Shown one piece after another: positions 24,523 through 34,462 of a stretch of DNA of 64,000 bases. How positions within the stretch are numbered: position 1 is the first letter of the stretch; each line of letters starts with the position of its first letter. The position numbers and the translations under genes were made by a program. The notes below the pieces were generated by a model. It saw nothing but the letters and a program-made list of their open reading frames with translations. It was not told where the DNA came from and did not search any database. The stretch spans positions 558,001 through 622,000 of the forward strand of contig CAWGQE010000003.1 in NCBI GenBank assembly GCA_963824705.1, read 5' to 3'. The stretch is from VRUE01 sp963824705 (GTDB taxonomy: Bacteria; Actinomycetota; Thermoleophilia; Solirubrobacterales; 70-9).

Positions 24523-24640
24523 GCGCCTCTCCCGGTAGGGCTTTCACTTAACTTTTTCGGTGGATCGTCGGTGGGCTGACGCCCGTGAGCCGACACCGAA
24601 AAAGTACAAGACGTTCCAGCCCTACCGGGAGAGGCGCTCA
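24520..24640. repeat. stop-to-stop palindrome, copy 1 (bidirectional terminator-like)
   Basis: Perfect 23-bp arms lie at 24520-24542 and 24618-24640 and include the stop codons of both convergent genes (TGA at the left edge, TCA at the right). A second perfect stem is ACTTTTTCGGTG (24551-24562) with CACCGAAAAAGT (24594-24605), and a third GC stem lies inside. The inner part matches copy 2 at 26653-26764 in inverted orientation, but the outermost arm sequence differs. The A/T tracts beside the second stem could terminate transcription from both sides. Confidence 0.85.
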
Positions 24641-25288
24641 GGCTCGGGCGCTTGCGAGGTCGGTGAGGTAGCTGGGGAGCTCGATGTCGGGGAGGAGGCG
24701 GTCGTCGGGCTTGGGTGAGCTGGCGGCAATTCGTAGGTCGATCGTTCCGGCCCAGACCGGCAGCTCGTAGTCTTCCTCGTCGTCGAGGGGGCCGCCCTCT
24801 CGCACCTTGGCGGAGGCCTCCTCAAGCGGCAGGCGCAGCACCCCGACCGCCCGTAGCTCTTTCTCTGTCGGTAGACGAGCGTCGCCCCAGCGACCCGGTA
24901 CGAGCTTTTCGGTGAAGGCTTCGAGCGCCTCGCGTTTGCCGGCGCTTGTCTCGATCTTCTCGGCCTGACCGAAGACGACGACGGAGCGGTAGTTGACCGA
25001 GTGGTGGACGGCCGAGCGGGCCAGCACGAGCCCGTCGAGCAGGGTCGCGGTCAGGCAGATCTCGGCTTGCGCCGCGCGACGCAGCGTCGGACTCGCCGCC
25101 GAGCCGTGGATGTAGAGCCAATCTCCGGCGCGCGCATGCAGGGTGGGGATGACGATTGGATGACCGTCGGGAGCAACCGTGCCGACGTGGGAGACGATCG
25201 CCTCGTCGAGGATCGCCTCGATCGTCGCGCGCTCGTAGTCGGCCCGGCTGGGCATCCGCGTGACTCTGGTTCTTGGCCTTGCCGCCAT
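24638..25288 (-). CDS. PPOX-fold (pyridoxamine 5'-phosphate oxidase family) flavin protein
   Basis: A 216-residue split-barrel protein: AIVSHVGTVAPDGHPIVIPTLH, then WLYIHGSAASPTLRR and LDGLVLARSAVHHSVNYRSVVVFG, the pattern of FMN-binding PNPOx-like proteins of the pyridoxamine-oxidase-related group. I use ATG 25288, 5 nt after AAGGAGG on the minus strand; an upstream TTG lengthens the frame without support. It is divergent from a MocR/PdxR-type regulator, a typical arrangement for a controlled target linked to vitamin B6 or flavin use. The stop lies in the palindrome. Confidence 0.82.
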   Translation of the reverse strand: MAARPRTRVTRMPSRADYERATIEAILDEAIVSHVGTVAPDGHPIVIPTLHARAGDWLYIHGSAASPTLRRAAQAEICLTATLLDGLVLARSAVHHSVNYRSVVVFGQAEKIETSAGKREALEAFTEKLVPGRWGDARLPTEKELRAVGVLRLPLEEASAKVREGGPLDDEEDYELPVWAGTIDLRIAASSPKPDDRLLPDIELPSYLTDLASARA

Positions 25289-25306
25289 CCCCGCCTCCTT
25301 AAATCT

Positions 25307-25343
25307 GTTACAGTACAAATCTGCCTACTGAAGTAACACAGTA
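25307..25343. promoter_or_regulatory. shared MocR operator and divergent promoter region
   Basis: Motifs CAGTA (25311-25315), TACTG (25326-25330) and CAGTA (25339-25343) plus GTTAC (25307-25311) and GTAAC (25333-25337) form an imperfect dyad. TACAGT (25309-25314) can serve as a -10 box, 6 nt before CTG 25321 of the regulator gene. Confidence 0.5.
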
Positions 25344-26652
25344 TCGAATAACGGGCGAAGGTGCGGGCGAGATCGCCGCCAGCGTCGAGCGGGGGATAGA
25401 AACGGGCGAGCTGCGCCCGGGCTCGCCGCTGCCGGCGGTGCGCTCGCTCGCGAGCCAGCTCGGCGTCAGCCCGACGACGGTCGCTGCCGCCTTCAAGGAC
25501 CTGCGCTCGCGCGGCCTCGTCATCACCCGTGCACGCAGCGGAGCCATCGTCAGCTGGCGACCGCCGGTTGCCGGCGCCTGGATAGGCACGCTGGCACCAG
25601 CGAGCGCCCGCGACCTCTCCAGCGGCAACCCCGACCCCGAGCTGTTGCCCGACCTGACGTCGGTTCTGCGCCGGATCGAGCCACCGCGCCAGCTCTACGG
25701 CGGCGACCCGGCGGATCCGCTACTGCTCGAGCTGGCGCGGGCGGAGCTGGAGCGGGACGGGATAGAGGCCGAGGACGTCGCCGTGGTCAACGGCGCCCTC
25801 GACGGGATCGAGCGCGCCCTGGCGGCGCAGTTGCGACAGGGAGACGTGGTCGCGGTCGAAGATCCAGGCTTCGCCGGGCTCTTCGATCTATTGCGCGCGC
25901 TGGGGCTCGCGCTGCGCCCGGTGGCAATCGACCGGAAGGGAATGATCCCCGCGGCACTCGCGGACGCCCTCGACGACGGTGCGAGCGCGGTGGTGCTCAA
26001 CCCCCGCGGCCAGAACCCGACCGGCGCGTCGCTCGACGAGGAGCGCGCCGCGGAGTTGAAGCACGTCCTCGACCGAAACCCGGAGACGATGGTCCTCGAG
26101 GACGATCACCTCGGCCCGATCGCCGGTGCGCCCCGGCTGACGCTGACCACCGGGCGTACGCGCTGGGCAGCAGCCCGCTCGCTCGCGAAGTCCCTGGGCC
26201 CTGACCTCCGCCTGGCGGTCCTGGCCGGCGACCCCCACACGATCAGCCGCGTCCGCGGCCGTCAGGCCGTAGGCCCCGGTTGGGTAAGCCACCTGCTCCA
26301 GCGCACGGCAGCGACGCTCTGGGCAGATTCCAAGATCGCCCGCAACCTGGAGAAGGCCACCACGACCTACAGCAAACGCCGCGAAGCTTTCATCTCGGCC
26401 CTGGCCAACCACGACATCGAGACCCAGGACTCAAGCGGCCTAAACGTATGGATCCCAGTCCCCGACGAGACCAGCATCGTGCAGGCACTACAGACCCAAG
26501 GCTGGGCCGTGGCCCCGGGAGCCCCCTTCCGCCTCCAAGCAGAGCCAGCAGTCCGAGTAACCATCAGCACCTTGCAAGCTGACGAGACGCCAGCGTTGGC
26601 CGCCGCAATCGCTCGGGCCCTACAACCATCCCCCCGAACGCGCCCCGCATAA
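25321..26652 (+). CDS. MocR-type regulator (GntR HTH fused to aminotransferase fold)
   Basis: About 443 residues. The N-terminal GntR winged helix (SPLPAVRSLASQLGVSPTTVAAAF) is joined to a fold-type-I PLP aminotransferase domain (YGGDPADPLLLELARAEL, NPRGQNPTGASL, DDHLGPIAG, and SLAKSLGPDLRLA with the PLP Lys). The in-frame GTG at 25438 would cut the HTH in half. The frame is open from 25303, and the only reasonable start is CTG 25321, giving PTEVTQYRITG as in typical MocR N-termini; CTG lies 6 nt behind TACAGT. It probably senses PLP or a relative and controls the divergent PPOX gene. Confidence 0.82.
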   Translation: MPTEVTQYRITGEGAGEIAASVERGIETGELRPGSPLPAVRSLASQLGVSPTTVAAAFKDLRSRGLVITRARSGAIVSWRPPVAGAWIGTLAPASARDLSSGNPDPELLPDLTSVLRRIEPPRQLYGGDPADPLLLELARAELERDGIEAEDVAVVNGALDGIERALAAQLRQGDVVAVEDPGFAGLFDLLRALGLALRPVAIDRKGMIPAALADALDDGASAVVLNPRGQNPTGASLDEERAAELKHVLDRNPETMVLEDDHLGPIAGAPRLTLTTGRTRWAAARSLAKSLGPDLRLAVLAGDPHTISRVRGRQAVGPGWVSHLLQRTAATLWADSKIARNLEKATTTYSKRREAFISALANHDIETQDSSGLNVWIPVPDETSIVQALQTQGWAVAPGAPFRLQAEPAVRVTISTLQADETPALAAAIARALQPSPRTRPA

Positions 26653-26764
26653 AGCCCCATCCGGTAGGGCTGAAACGTCTTGTACTTTTTCGGCGTCGGC
26701 CCCGGGCGACAGCCGTATGCGATTCACCGAAAAAGTTAAGTGAAAGCCCTGCCGGATGGGGGCT
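26653..26764. repeat. stop-to-stop palindrome, copy 2 (bidirectional terminator-like)
   Basis: Arms at 26653-26671 and 26745-26764 pair with one wobble and one bulge. They begin on the base after the TAA of the MocR gene and end on the base before the stop of the minus-strand MBL-rhodanese gene. ACTTTTTCGG (26684-26693) pairs with CCGAAAAAGT (26727-26736). Read on the minus strand, the inner halves are nearly identical to copy 1; the loop and outer arm sequences differ. Confidence 0.85.
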
Positions 26765-28156
26765 CTACGCAGGCGCTTCGCCGCCCTCGACCGGCCGCCC
26801 TTCAGCCTGCCAAGTCCCGACGCCACCCCGCGCAACGTGAATCGTCGAGAACCCCTCACGCTGCAAAACCGAAGCCGCCAGCCCACTCCGTTTGCCCCCC
26901 TTGCAGATAGTCGCCAAGGCCCGGTCGCGCGGCAGCTCGTCGAGGCGCCGCGCCAACTCTCCGTAAGGGATGTGGAGCGAGCCGGCGATGTGCCCGTCGG
27001 CGTACTCGCCCGCCCCGCGCACATCGAGGACTAGCGGCGGCTCATCGCCATCCAGCAGCCCCGCGAGATCGTCGGGCCCGATCGGCTCGATCCGGGCAAC
27101 CGGGCGCTCTTCCGCCCGCCAGGCGCTCATCCCGCCGCCGAGGAAGCCGCGCACCCGCAGCCCGACCGCGGCGAGCAGCTCCGCCGCCTCGAGCTCGTTG
27201 CCGTCCGAAGCGGCGACGACGACGATCTCACCGTCGGGCGGGACGACCTGGGCGACCTTGGTGGCGAAGCCGGTGTCGTAGCCGGAGGCGCTGATCGCCC
27301 CGGGGATGTGCGCCTCGTCGAACTGCTCGTTGGTGCGCGAGTCGACGGCGAAGGCGCCGGCGGCGATCGCCGCCTCGAAGCGGCGCGGGGTCAGCGACGC
27401 GGGCGAGCCGATCGACTCGACCAGCGGACCGCGGTTGAGGGAGACGATGTGCTCGACGTTCGGCGGCCGCTCGCCGATGCTGGCAACCGCGTCCTCGACG
27501 AACTCGGCCTCGTCGATCAGCGCCAGCGCCCGGTTGTGGCGCCGCTCGAAGCCGATCGTCGAGGAGGTCTTGAGGTCGATGCCGGAGCTGCCGCAGAGCG
27601 AGCCGCCAAGGTGGCCCGGCCAGACCTCGACCTCGTCGGGGAGGGAGAGCAGCCGCTGGTGCAGTGAGCGGAAGATGTCGGCGGCGCCTTCACGTGGCTC
27701 CACTGCCAGGTCGGGCCGGGCGACGTCGCCGACGAAGAGCGAGTCGCCGCTCAATACCGCCACCGGATCGCCACCCCGCTCGGCGTCGCGGAGCAGGAAG
27801 GAGGTGTGCTCGGGCCGGTGACCGGGGGTGTGGATCGCCTCGATCGAGACCCCACCGCCGAGCTCTAGCGTCCAGCCGTCGTCGAAAGCTTCGTGCTCAT
27901 ACTCGGCCTCGGCCAGTGCGTTGACGTGGATCGCCGCCCCGCTCGCCCGGGCGAGGCGACCGTGGCCGGAGACGTGGTCGGCATGGTTGTGGGTCTCCAG
28001 CACGTGCTCGATCCGCACACCGTGCAGGCGGGCGAGGTTCACGTAGGGGTCGATGTCCCACTGCGGATCGACCACCGCCGCGACGCCGGCACCCGGGTCG
28101 CCGACCAGGTAGGAGGCGCAGCCGAGATCCTCGTGGATTATCTGCCGGAAAAGCAT
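26765..28156 (-). CDS. MBL-fold hydrolase with two rhodanese domains (persulfide dioxygenase-like)
   Basis: A 463-residue protein starting at ATG 28156 (MLFRQIIHEDLGCASYLVG), 5 nt after GGGGA; a second ATG at 28174 is possible. The metallo-beta-lactamase part has ETHNHADHVSGH and HTPGHRPEH metal ligands. The first rhodanese domain lacks the active Cys (VVAASDGNELEA), while the second has it (TICKGGKRSG). This architecture is known in persulfide dioxygenase/sulfurtransferase proteins of sulfide detoxification. It is divergent from the acetate transporter. The very long upstream frame extension is not real. Confidence 0.87.
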   Translation of the reverse strand: MLFRQIIHEDLGCASYLVGDPGAGVAAVVDPQWDIDPYVNLARLHGVRIEHVLETHNHADHVSGHGRLARASGAAIHVNALAEAEYEHEAFDDGWTLELGGGVSIEAIHTPGHRPEHTSFLLRDAERGGDPVAVLSGDSLFVGDVARPDLAVEPREGAADIFRSLHQRLLSLPDEVEVWPGHLGGSLCGSSGIDLKTSSTIGFERRHNRALALIDEAEFVEDAVASIGERPPNVEHIVSLNRGPLVESIGSPASLTPRRFEAAIAAGAFAVDSRTNEQFDEAHIPGAISASGYDTGFATKVAQVVPPDGEIVVVAASDGNELEAAELLAAVGLRVRGFLGGGMSAWRAEERPVARIEPIGPDDLAGLLDGDEPPLVLDVRGAGEYADGHIAGSLHIPYGELARRLDELPRDRALATICKGGKRSGLAASVLQREGFSTIHVARGGVGTWQAEGRPVEGGEAPA

Positions 28157-28256
28157 GTTTTCCCCGTCAACCATCGGGTAAACGGTTAGAGCACGATAGC
28201 CCTCGGTCGGGGCACCCTTCCTGTATCGGGGGCCGGCTACCGAAAAGGAGGGCATC

Positions 28257-28910
28257 ATGGAGTCAGCAACGATCCGCGGTCGTGAGCCGACCGCAGGCGA
28301 CACGGGACGGCAGGCAGTCGGAGCCGTCCACGTGCAGGAGGGGTGGAGCCCCGCCGACCCCGGGCCGCTGGGGCTGGCTGCTTTTGCGCTCACCACCTTC
28401 GTCCTCAGCATGTTCAACGCCGGCCTGGTCAACAGCGCCGGTGAGCCCGTGGTGCTCGGTCTGGCGCTGGGCTACGGCGGTATCGCCCAGATCCTCGCCG
28501 GGATGTGGGAGTTCCGTACCGGCAACACTTTCGGCGCCGTCGCCTTCACCTCGTTCGGTGCCTTCTGGCTCTCCTTTTGGGCCTTTGTCACCTTCTTCGC
28601 CGGCGACATCCCGGCGGCGCACGTCGGCGCTTCGGTAGGCCTCTACCTGATCGCCTGGGGCATCTTCACCACCTACATGTTCGTCGCCTCGCTGCGCACG
28701 ACCGCGGCGGTCGCCGTCGTCTTCTTCCTGTTGGCGATCACCTTCTTCCTGCTCGGGATCGGCAACTCGAACGAAACCGAGGGTCTGATCGAAGCCGGCG
28801 GCTGGTTCGGTCTGGCAACGGCGGTCGCTGCCTGGTATGCATCTTTTGCGGCGGTGACCAACTCGACCTTCGGACGGACTGTCCTGCCGGTCCGTCCGCT
28901 GCGTCGCTGA
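28257..28910 (+). CDS. acetate uptake transporter (GPR1/FUN34/YaaH, SatP family)
   Basis: A 217-residue protein with six hydrophobic segments. The family motif appears as DPGPLGLAAFALTTFVLS, and the AYGG-like region is ALGYGGIAQILAGMWEFRTGNTFGA, both diagnostic of AceTr (SatP) channels for acetate and succinate. The N-terminal 30 residues are polar and cytoplasmic. ATG 28257 follows GGAGG with 5-nt spacing. The acetyl-CoA synthetase gene starts 13 nt downstream, so uptake and activation of acetate are in one operon. Confidence 0.92.
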   Translation: MESATIRGREPTAGDTGRQAVGAVHVQEGWSPADPGPLGLAAFALTTFVLSMFNAGLVNSAGEPVVLGLALGYGGIAQILAGMWEFRTGNTFGAVAFTSFGAFWLSFWAFVTFFAGDIPAAHVGASVGLYLIAWGIFTTYMFVASLRTTAAVAVVFFLLAITFFLLGIGNSNETEGLIEAGGWFGLATAVAAWYASFAAVTNSTFGRTVLPVRPLRR

Positions 28911-28923
28911 CGAGGGGAGCAAC

Positions 28924-30906
<1,983 letters not shown>

Positions 30907-30909
30907 GCG

Positions 30910-31719
30910 TCAGCGCGGAGTGCGTTCGTCGACCATGCGCTCGACCGCCACCTCGAGGGCCTCGAGCTGCTCGCGGACGTTACGCAGCTCGCGCAGGGCT
31001 ATCGCCTCGGCCGATGCCGCCTCGGCCTCCAGCTCCGCCTCGACTTCGGCGATCTCGGGGCCGAGGAAGCGCTGGGCGATCGCGCCGGTGAGCAGGGCGA
31101 CGAAGGAGATGCCGACGATCACGACGATGACGCCTACGATCTCGCCGCCGGTCGTCATCGGGTAGATGTTCGAGCCGAGCGTGGTCATCGAGGTGACCGC
31201 CCAGTAGATCCCGTCCCAGGCGGTGAGGTGCTGGCTGTGCTTCTCGAAGCCGACGAAGAGGGCGCCGCCGGCGACCGCGGTCAGCACGGCGAGCAGGGCT
31301 GCGTAGTGCAGGCCGCGCAGCGAGAAGGCCTCGCGCGAGAGCTGGGCGAGGCGCAGCAGGCGGAGGAGGCGCAGCAGGCGCAGGACTCGCAAGCTCTGCA
31401 GGCCGGCCGGCAGCACTGGCGGCGTGAAGACGACGATGATCAGGTCGAGCGGGTGGTGCTTGAGCCAGGTCAGCCGTTCCGGCACGACCGCCAGCATCAC
31501 CACGAGCTCGGTGAGGAAGGCAAGCCAGATGATCCAGTTGAGTGCGTGGGCGACGTCCAGCAGCCAGCCCCCCGGATGGGACTCGTTGATCGCCACCGCG
31601 GGGATCGTCAGCGCCGCGGCGAACAGCATCGGCGTGTTGAGGACTTCGGCGACGCGCGTGCTGCGCGCGTCCATCCCCGGCCCGTAGCGAACTGGATTCT
31701 CGGCGATCTCAGCGGCCAT
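30910..31719 (-). CDS. voltage-sensor-type cation channel with atypical filter
   Basis: A 269-residue membrane protein of the voltage-gated potassium-channel type. Helices S1-S3 lie at about 30-115, then an S4-like arginine ladder (LRVLRLLRLLRLLRLAQL), S5, a pore loop (WDGIYWAVTSMTTLGSNIYP), S6 and a long C-terminal coiled coil. The pore segment reads TTLGSNIYPMT where KcsA has TTVGYGDLYPVT: the GYGD core is absent and one residue is missing. Ion selectivity may therefore be altered. The coiled coil suggests tetramer assembly. Converges with acsA, 3 bp between stops. Confidence 0.85.
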   Translation of the reverse strand: MAAEIAENPVRYGPGMDARSTRVAEVLNTPMLFAAALTIPAVAINESHPGGWLLDVAHALNWIIWLAFLTELVVMLAVVPERLTWLKHHPLDLIIVVFTPPVLPAGLQSLRVLRLLRLLRLLRLAQLSREAFSLRGLHYAALLAVLTAVAGGALFVGFEKHSQHLTAWDGIYWAVTSMTTLGSNIYPMTTGGEIVGVIVVIVGISFVALLTGAIAQRFLGPEIAEVEAELEAEAASAEAIALRELRNVREQLEALEVAVERMVDERTPR

Positions 31720-31767
31720 CCACGCCTATTCGACGTGCTCGGGCAAGGGCCTACAGGGGTTGTGTCG

Positions 31768-32169
31768 CTACTGGGGTGTTCGCTCCACGTCTGCGGGCGT
31801 TGCGGAGGGCCGGGCCCTGCGCTCGAGTGAAGCGAGCAGGTTGCGTGCAGCCGGCCCACCCGATTCCAGGCGCTTTCGAAGCGCCGACGGGGGCTTGTTC
31901 ATCGAGTACATTCCCGCGTCCAGATCCGCGTTGACCCGCGCGACCTCAGCTTCGACCGCGGTCGTGTCGAGCATCGCCCACATGCCGCTCGGAGGTGGGT
32001 CCGCGCTGTCGGGCGCGAGGTAATAAGGCCCGCCCCTGCTGTTATGGAGCATCGCCTCGTGCGGCGATTCCGAGTCTCTGGCCGTCTCCTCCACCCCGAC
32101 GCTCACCTCGCTCTCGGGAGGGGGTGCGCTGCTCTCATCCTCGTGCGGAACATCGTGGTCATCAGCCAT
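31768..32169 (-). CDS. unidentified small soluble protein
   Basis: A 133-residue protein of unknown family. The first 45 residues are acidic and Pro/Ser-rich, probably disordered; the rest is predicted helical (AMLDTTAVEAEVARVNADL, RKRLESGGPAARNLLASLERRA). I use ATG 32169, preceded by GAGAGGTGG on the minus strand; the frame extends to 32211, where it would overlap the upstream gene. It follows the large membrane protein gene by 20 nt, so the two are likely co-transcribed. No function can be assigned. Confidence 0.6.
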   Translation of the reverse strand: MADDHDVPHEDESSAPPPESEVSVGVEETARDSESPHEAMLHNSRGGPYYLAPDSADPPPSGMWAMLDTTAVEAEVARVNADLDAGMYSMNKPPSALRKRLESGGPAARNLLASLERRARPSATPADVERTPQ

Positions 32170-32189
32170 GCGAACTAACCACCTCTCGG

Positions 32190-33791
32190 TCAGCAGATCG
32201 AAGGTCGGCACTCAACAGAGCCCAAATGTTCATATGGCATGAAGTCGAACCATGACCACCATGCGCTCCAGACATTACCCGGAAAGTCGGGAGAAAAGAA
32301 ATGATCGTGTTGCAGGACAGCCTGCGTGCGGGCGAAGCCAACCACGATGACCGCCCAGCAGAGCAGGAAGGCGAGCGCCTGAAGGATCTGGTTGCGTCGA
32401 CAGGCGACCGGGGAAGTCTTCTTAGTAGCTGTCTGTCTGCGCGATCTTTCATTTTTTCGCCATCTTGGCCCAAGTTGAATGAAACTAAAAATTCCTATAA
32501 CAATCAAGCTATATATCGACAATATGTAAGCGACTGCTTCGGAAAGGTCGTCGAGGTTCTTGAGGCTGACCACCGCCGCGAAGAAGGCGGCCTGGCCGGA
32601 GAGGATCGCCAGAAGCACGCGTGGGCCGCGGCTGGCATGACGGACGAAGGTCTGCCCGCGGTAAGCGAGCGCCCCGGCGATCCCGGCCGGCACGGCGGCG
32701 AAGATGCTGCCCAGGGCGACCAGGATCGCCCGGTCTTCGCTGCTGGTTTGGTTGCGAAGTTCGGGTAGGGCCTGGAAGACGTACGTCGACACGACCAGCA
32801 GCAGCGCCGCCAGTGCGATCGTCGCGGCGATCGCTGAGGAAGGGGATATTTGCGCATCGAGGAGCAGCAAGTCGTTTTCGACCGGGTCGTCCCTTTCGTA
32901 GCGTCGAGAGGCTACGGCCCGCGTCCTTTCTACCGCCGTCGGCTCGAGAGGCCGCGTGTCTCTGCCCTCCCGGCGCCAGTAGTAGCGAAGGGCCTCAGCC
33001 CCTTCGGGCACGAGCTGGACGATCCAAAGCGAGGCCGCCTGGCCGAGGTTGGCGACCGCGCGCGCGGTCGGCATCCCGATCAGGCCGAGCCAGGCGAGCC
33101 CCTTGCGAATCAGCCCGTTGAGGGTGGTTTTCGCGTAGTCGCGATAGTGGAAACGCTCGGTGTACTGGACGGTGACGACGTAGGTGCGCTCCGGCTCACC
33201 GCGCATCTTTGCCACGAGGAGCCGCGTTTTGGCAAGGGAGCGCAGGTCCCGCCAGAACTCGTCCTCTTCGAGGACGGTCAGGGGGAAGGCGCGCAATTCG
33301 TCTGACGGCGCCGCCTCGCTCTGCTCGATCAGATGCTCTTTCAGCTCGTCGACCTGCTCCTCTGCCGCTTCTTTGGAGTTCACCACGATCTCTCCCACGG
33401 TGAAGTACATCTCGCCATGCCAGAGCGCCAGGGCTTCATCCCTGGCTTCTCCCGCGATGCCCGCGAAGAAGCGGTCATGCCAACGCGCGTTGAACAGGCT
33501 CGCGCCGAGCTGCTTGCGTTCCTCCCGCTTCAGCAGGGGCAGGACAGTTCCATCGGGGCTGGTCACTCGCAGGTTCGGCATCTGATCCTTGGAGAACTGC
33601 CCCAGGGGCACCAGTAGGTCGGCCGTCTCACTGCTGGAGCCGTGCGAGGGGACTGCTACCTGCTGCGTGACCGTGACTCCATAGTGATAGTCGTCGGAGA
33701 GATCCAGGTGTTCGACCCGCCTCTCGACGTACCGCGCAGGTGAGCGCTGCATGATTGCGAGGCGTCCCACCTCGATTTTCGAAAGTCCCAT
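32190..33791 (-). CDS. unidentified membrane protein with large soluble N-terminal region
   Basis: A 533-residue protein I do not recognise. About 300 residues of soluble N-terminal region (HGEMYFTVGEIVVNS, RTYVVTVQYTERFHYRDYAK) precede four or five membrane helices (IAATIALAALLLVVSTYVF, ILVALGSIFAAVPAGIAGALAY, LLAILSGQAAFFAAVVSL, AYILSIYSLIVIGIFSFIQL and LQALAFLLCWAVIVVGF). The C-terminus and the DNA around 32440-32530 are more AT-rich than the neighbours, suggesting acquired DNA. It heads a two-gene minus-strand unit. Confidence 0.7.
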   Translation of the reverse strand: MGLSKIEVGRLAIMQRSPARYVERRVEHLDLSDDYHYGVTVTQQVAVPSHGSSSETADLLVPLGQFSKDQMPNLRVTSPDGTVLPLLKREERKQLGASLFNARWHDRFFAGIAGEARDEALALWHGEMYFTVGEIVVNSKEAAEEQVDELKEHLIEQSEAAPSDELRAFPLTVLEEDEFWRDLRSLAKTRLLVAKMRGEPERTYVVTVQYTERFHYRDYAKTTLNGLIRKGLAWLGLIGMPTARAVANLGQAASLWIVQLVPEGAEALRYYWRREGRDTRPLEPTAVERTRAVASRRYERDDPVENDLLLLDAQISPSSAIAATIALAALLLVVSTYVFQALPELRNQTSSEDRAILVALGSIFAAVPAGIAGALAYRGQTFVRHASRGPRVLLAILSGQAAFFAAVVSLKNLDDLSEAVAYILSIYSLIVIGIFSFIQLGPRWRKNERSRRQTATKKTSPVACRRNQILQALAFLLCWAVIVVGFARTQAVLQHDHFFSPDFPGNVWSAWWSWFDFMPYEHLGSVECRPSIC

Positions 33792-33989
33792 GTGACGTAC
33801 GTATCTGATTGGTTGCGTGACGCTCGAACGGCGGTGGCCGTTCTATCCCTGCCTGTTGTGCTCAAAGAACTATGAGTAGACGGAGGCGAACCCTATGAGC
33901 AATGTGCGCGGTGTGTCAAGGCGATTAGTAAGTACTCAGAGATACATAAGGTTTTAGGAGGGGCTCCATCGTCCTCGTATTTAGTTTGA

Positions 33990-34010
33990 TATGCTAATTA
34001 CCAATGCTAA
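33990..34010 (+). promoter_or_regulatory. promoter and candidate operator of the marR-MFS operon
   Basis: TATGCT (33990-33995) is 8 nt before ATG 34004. ATGCTAA occurs twice in direct orientation (33991-33997 and 34004-34010), and TTAG upstream (33981-33984) pairs with CTAA, giving a likely autoregulatory site. The region 33792-34003 is otherwise AT-rich without an ORF. Confidence 0.45.
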
Positions 34011-34462
34011 CGACTCAGGGCACTGCTGGCGCCGCACTCACCGACTCCGCCGCCCGCCTGCGGATGGCGATCGTGCGGACCTCACGGCGCCTGCGCCAAG
34101 AGGCCGCGGGGGCGGTGGGCGAGTTGACCCCGACTTCGGCGGCGGCGCTGGTGACCGTCGAGCGGCGTGGGCCGCTGACGCCCAGCGAGCTGGCCGAGAT
34201 CGAGCGGGTGAAGCGGCCGACGGCGACGCGGACGCTGCGCGTGCTCGGCGAAGCCGGCCTGGTGGAGAGGGCACCGGACCCCGAGGACGGGCGCAGCGCC
34301 CTGGTCAGCATCACCGCGACGGGACGCGAGCGCTTGCGCCGCATGCGGCGCCGCAAGAACGCCTACCTGGCCCGCCGCATGCGCGACCTGCCTGCCGGCG
34401 ACGTCGAGACGCTGGAGCGGGCGGCCGAGATCCTCGAGGGGATCCTGGAGGAGCCGAGTTGA
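34004..34462 (+). CDS. MarR-family transcriptional regulator
   Basis: A 152-residue winged-helix protein: LTPTSAAALVTVERRGPLTPSELAEIERVKRPTATRTLRVLGEAGLVERAPDPEDGRSALVSIT is the MarR DNA-binding core with the DPEDGR wing (given here only to mark the domain as residues about 41-104). It usually represses an adjacent transporter and is released by its substrate. Its TGA overlaps the TTG of the MFS gene. ATG 34004 lies 8 nt behind TATGCT, so translation is probably leaderless. Confidence 0.9.
   Translation: MLTTQGTAGAALTDSAARLRMAIVRTSRRLRQEAAGAVGELTPTSAAALVTVERRGPLTPSELAEIERVKRPTATRTLRVLGEAGLVERAPDPEDGRSALVSITATGRERLRRMRRRKNAYLARRMRDLPAGDVETLERAAEILEGILEEPS

Noticed and set aside
28157..28432. 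N-terminal extension of the MBL-rhodanese frame
   Set aside because: The extension runs through the acetate-transporter gene and divergent promoter; family members start at MLFRQ.
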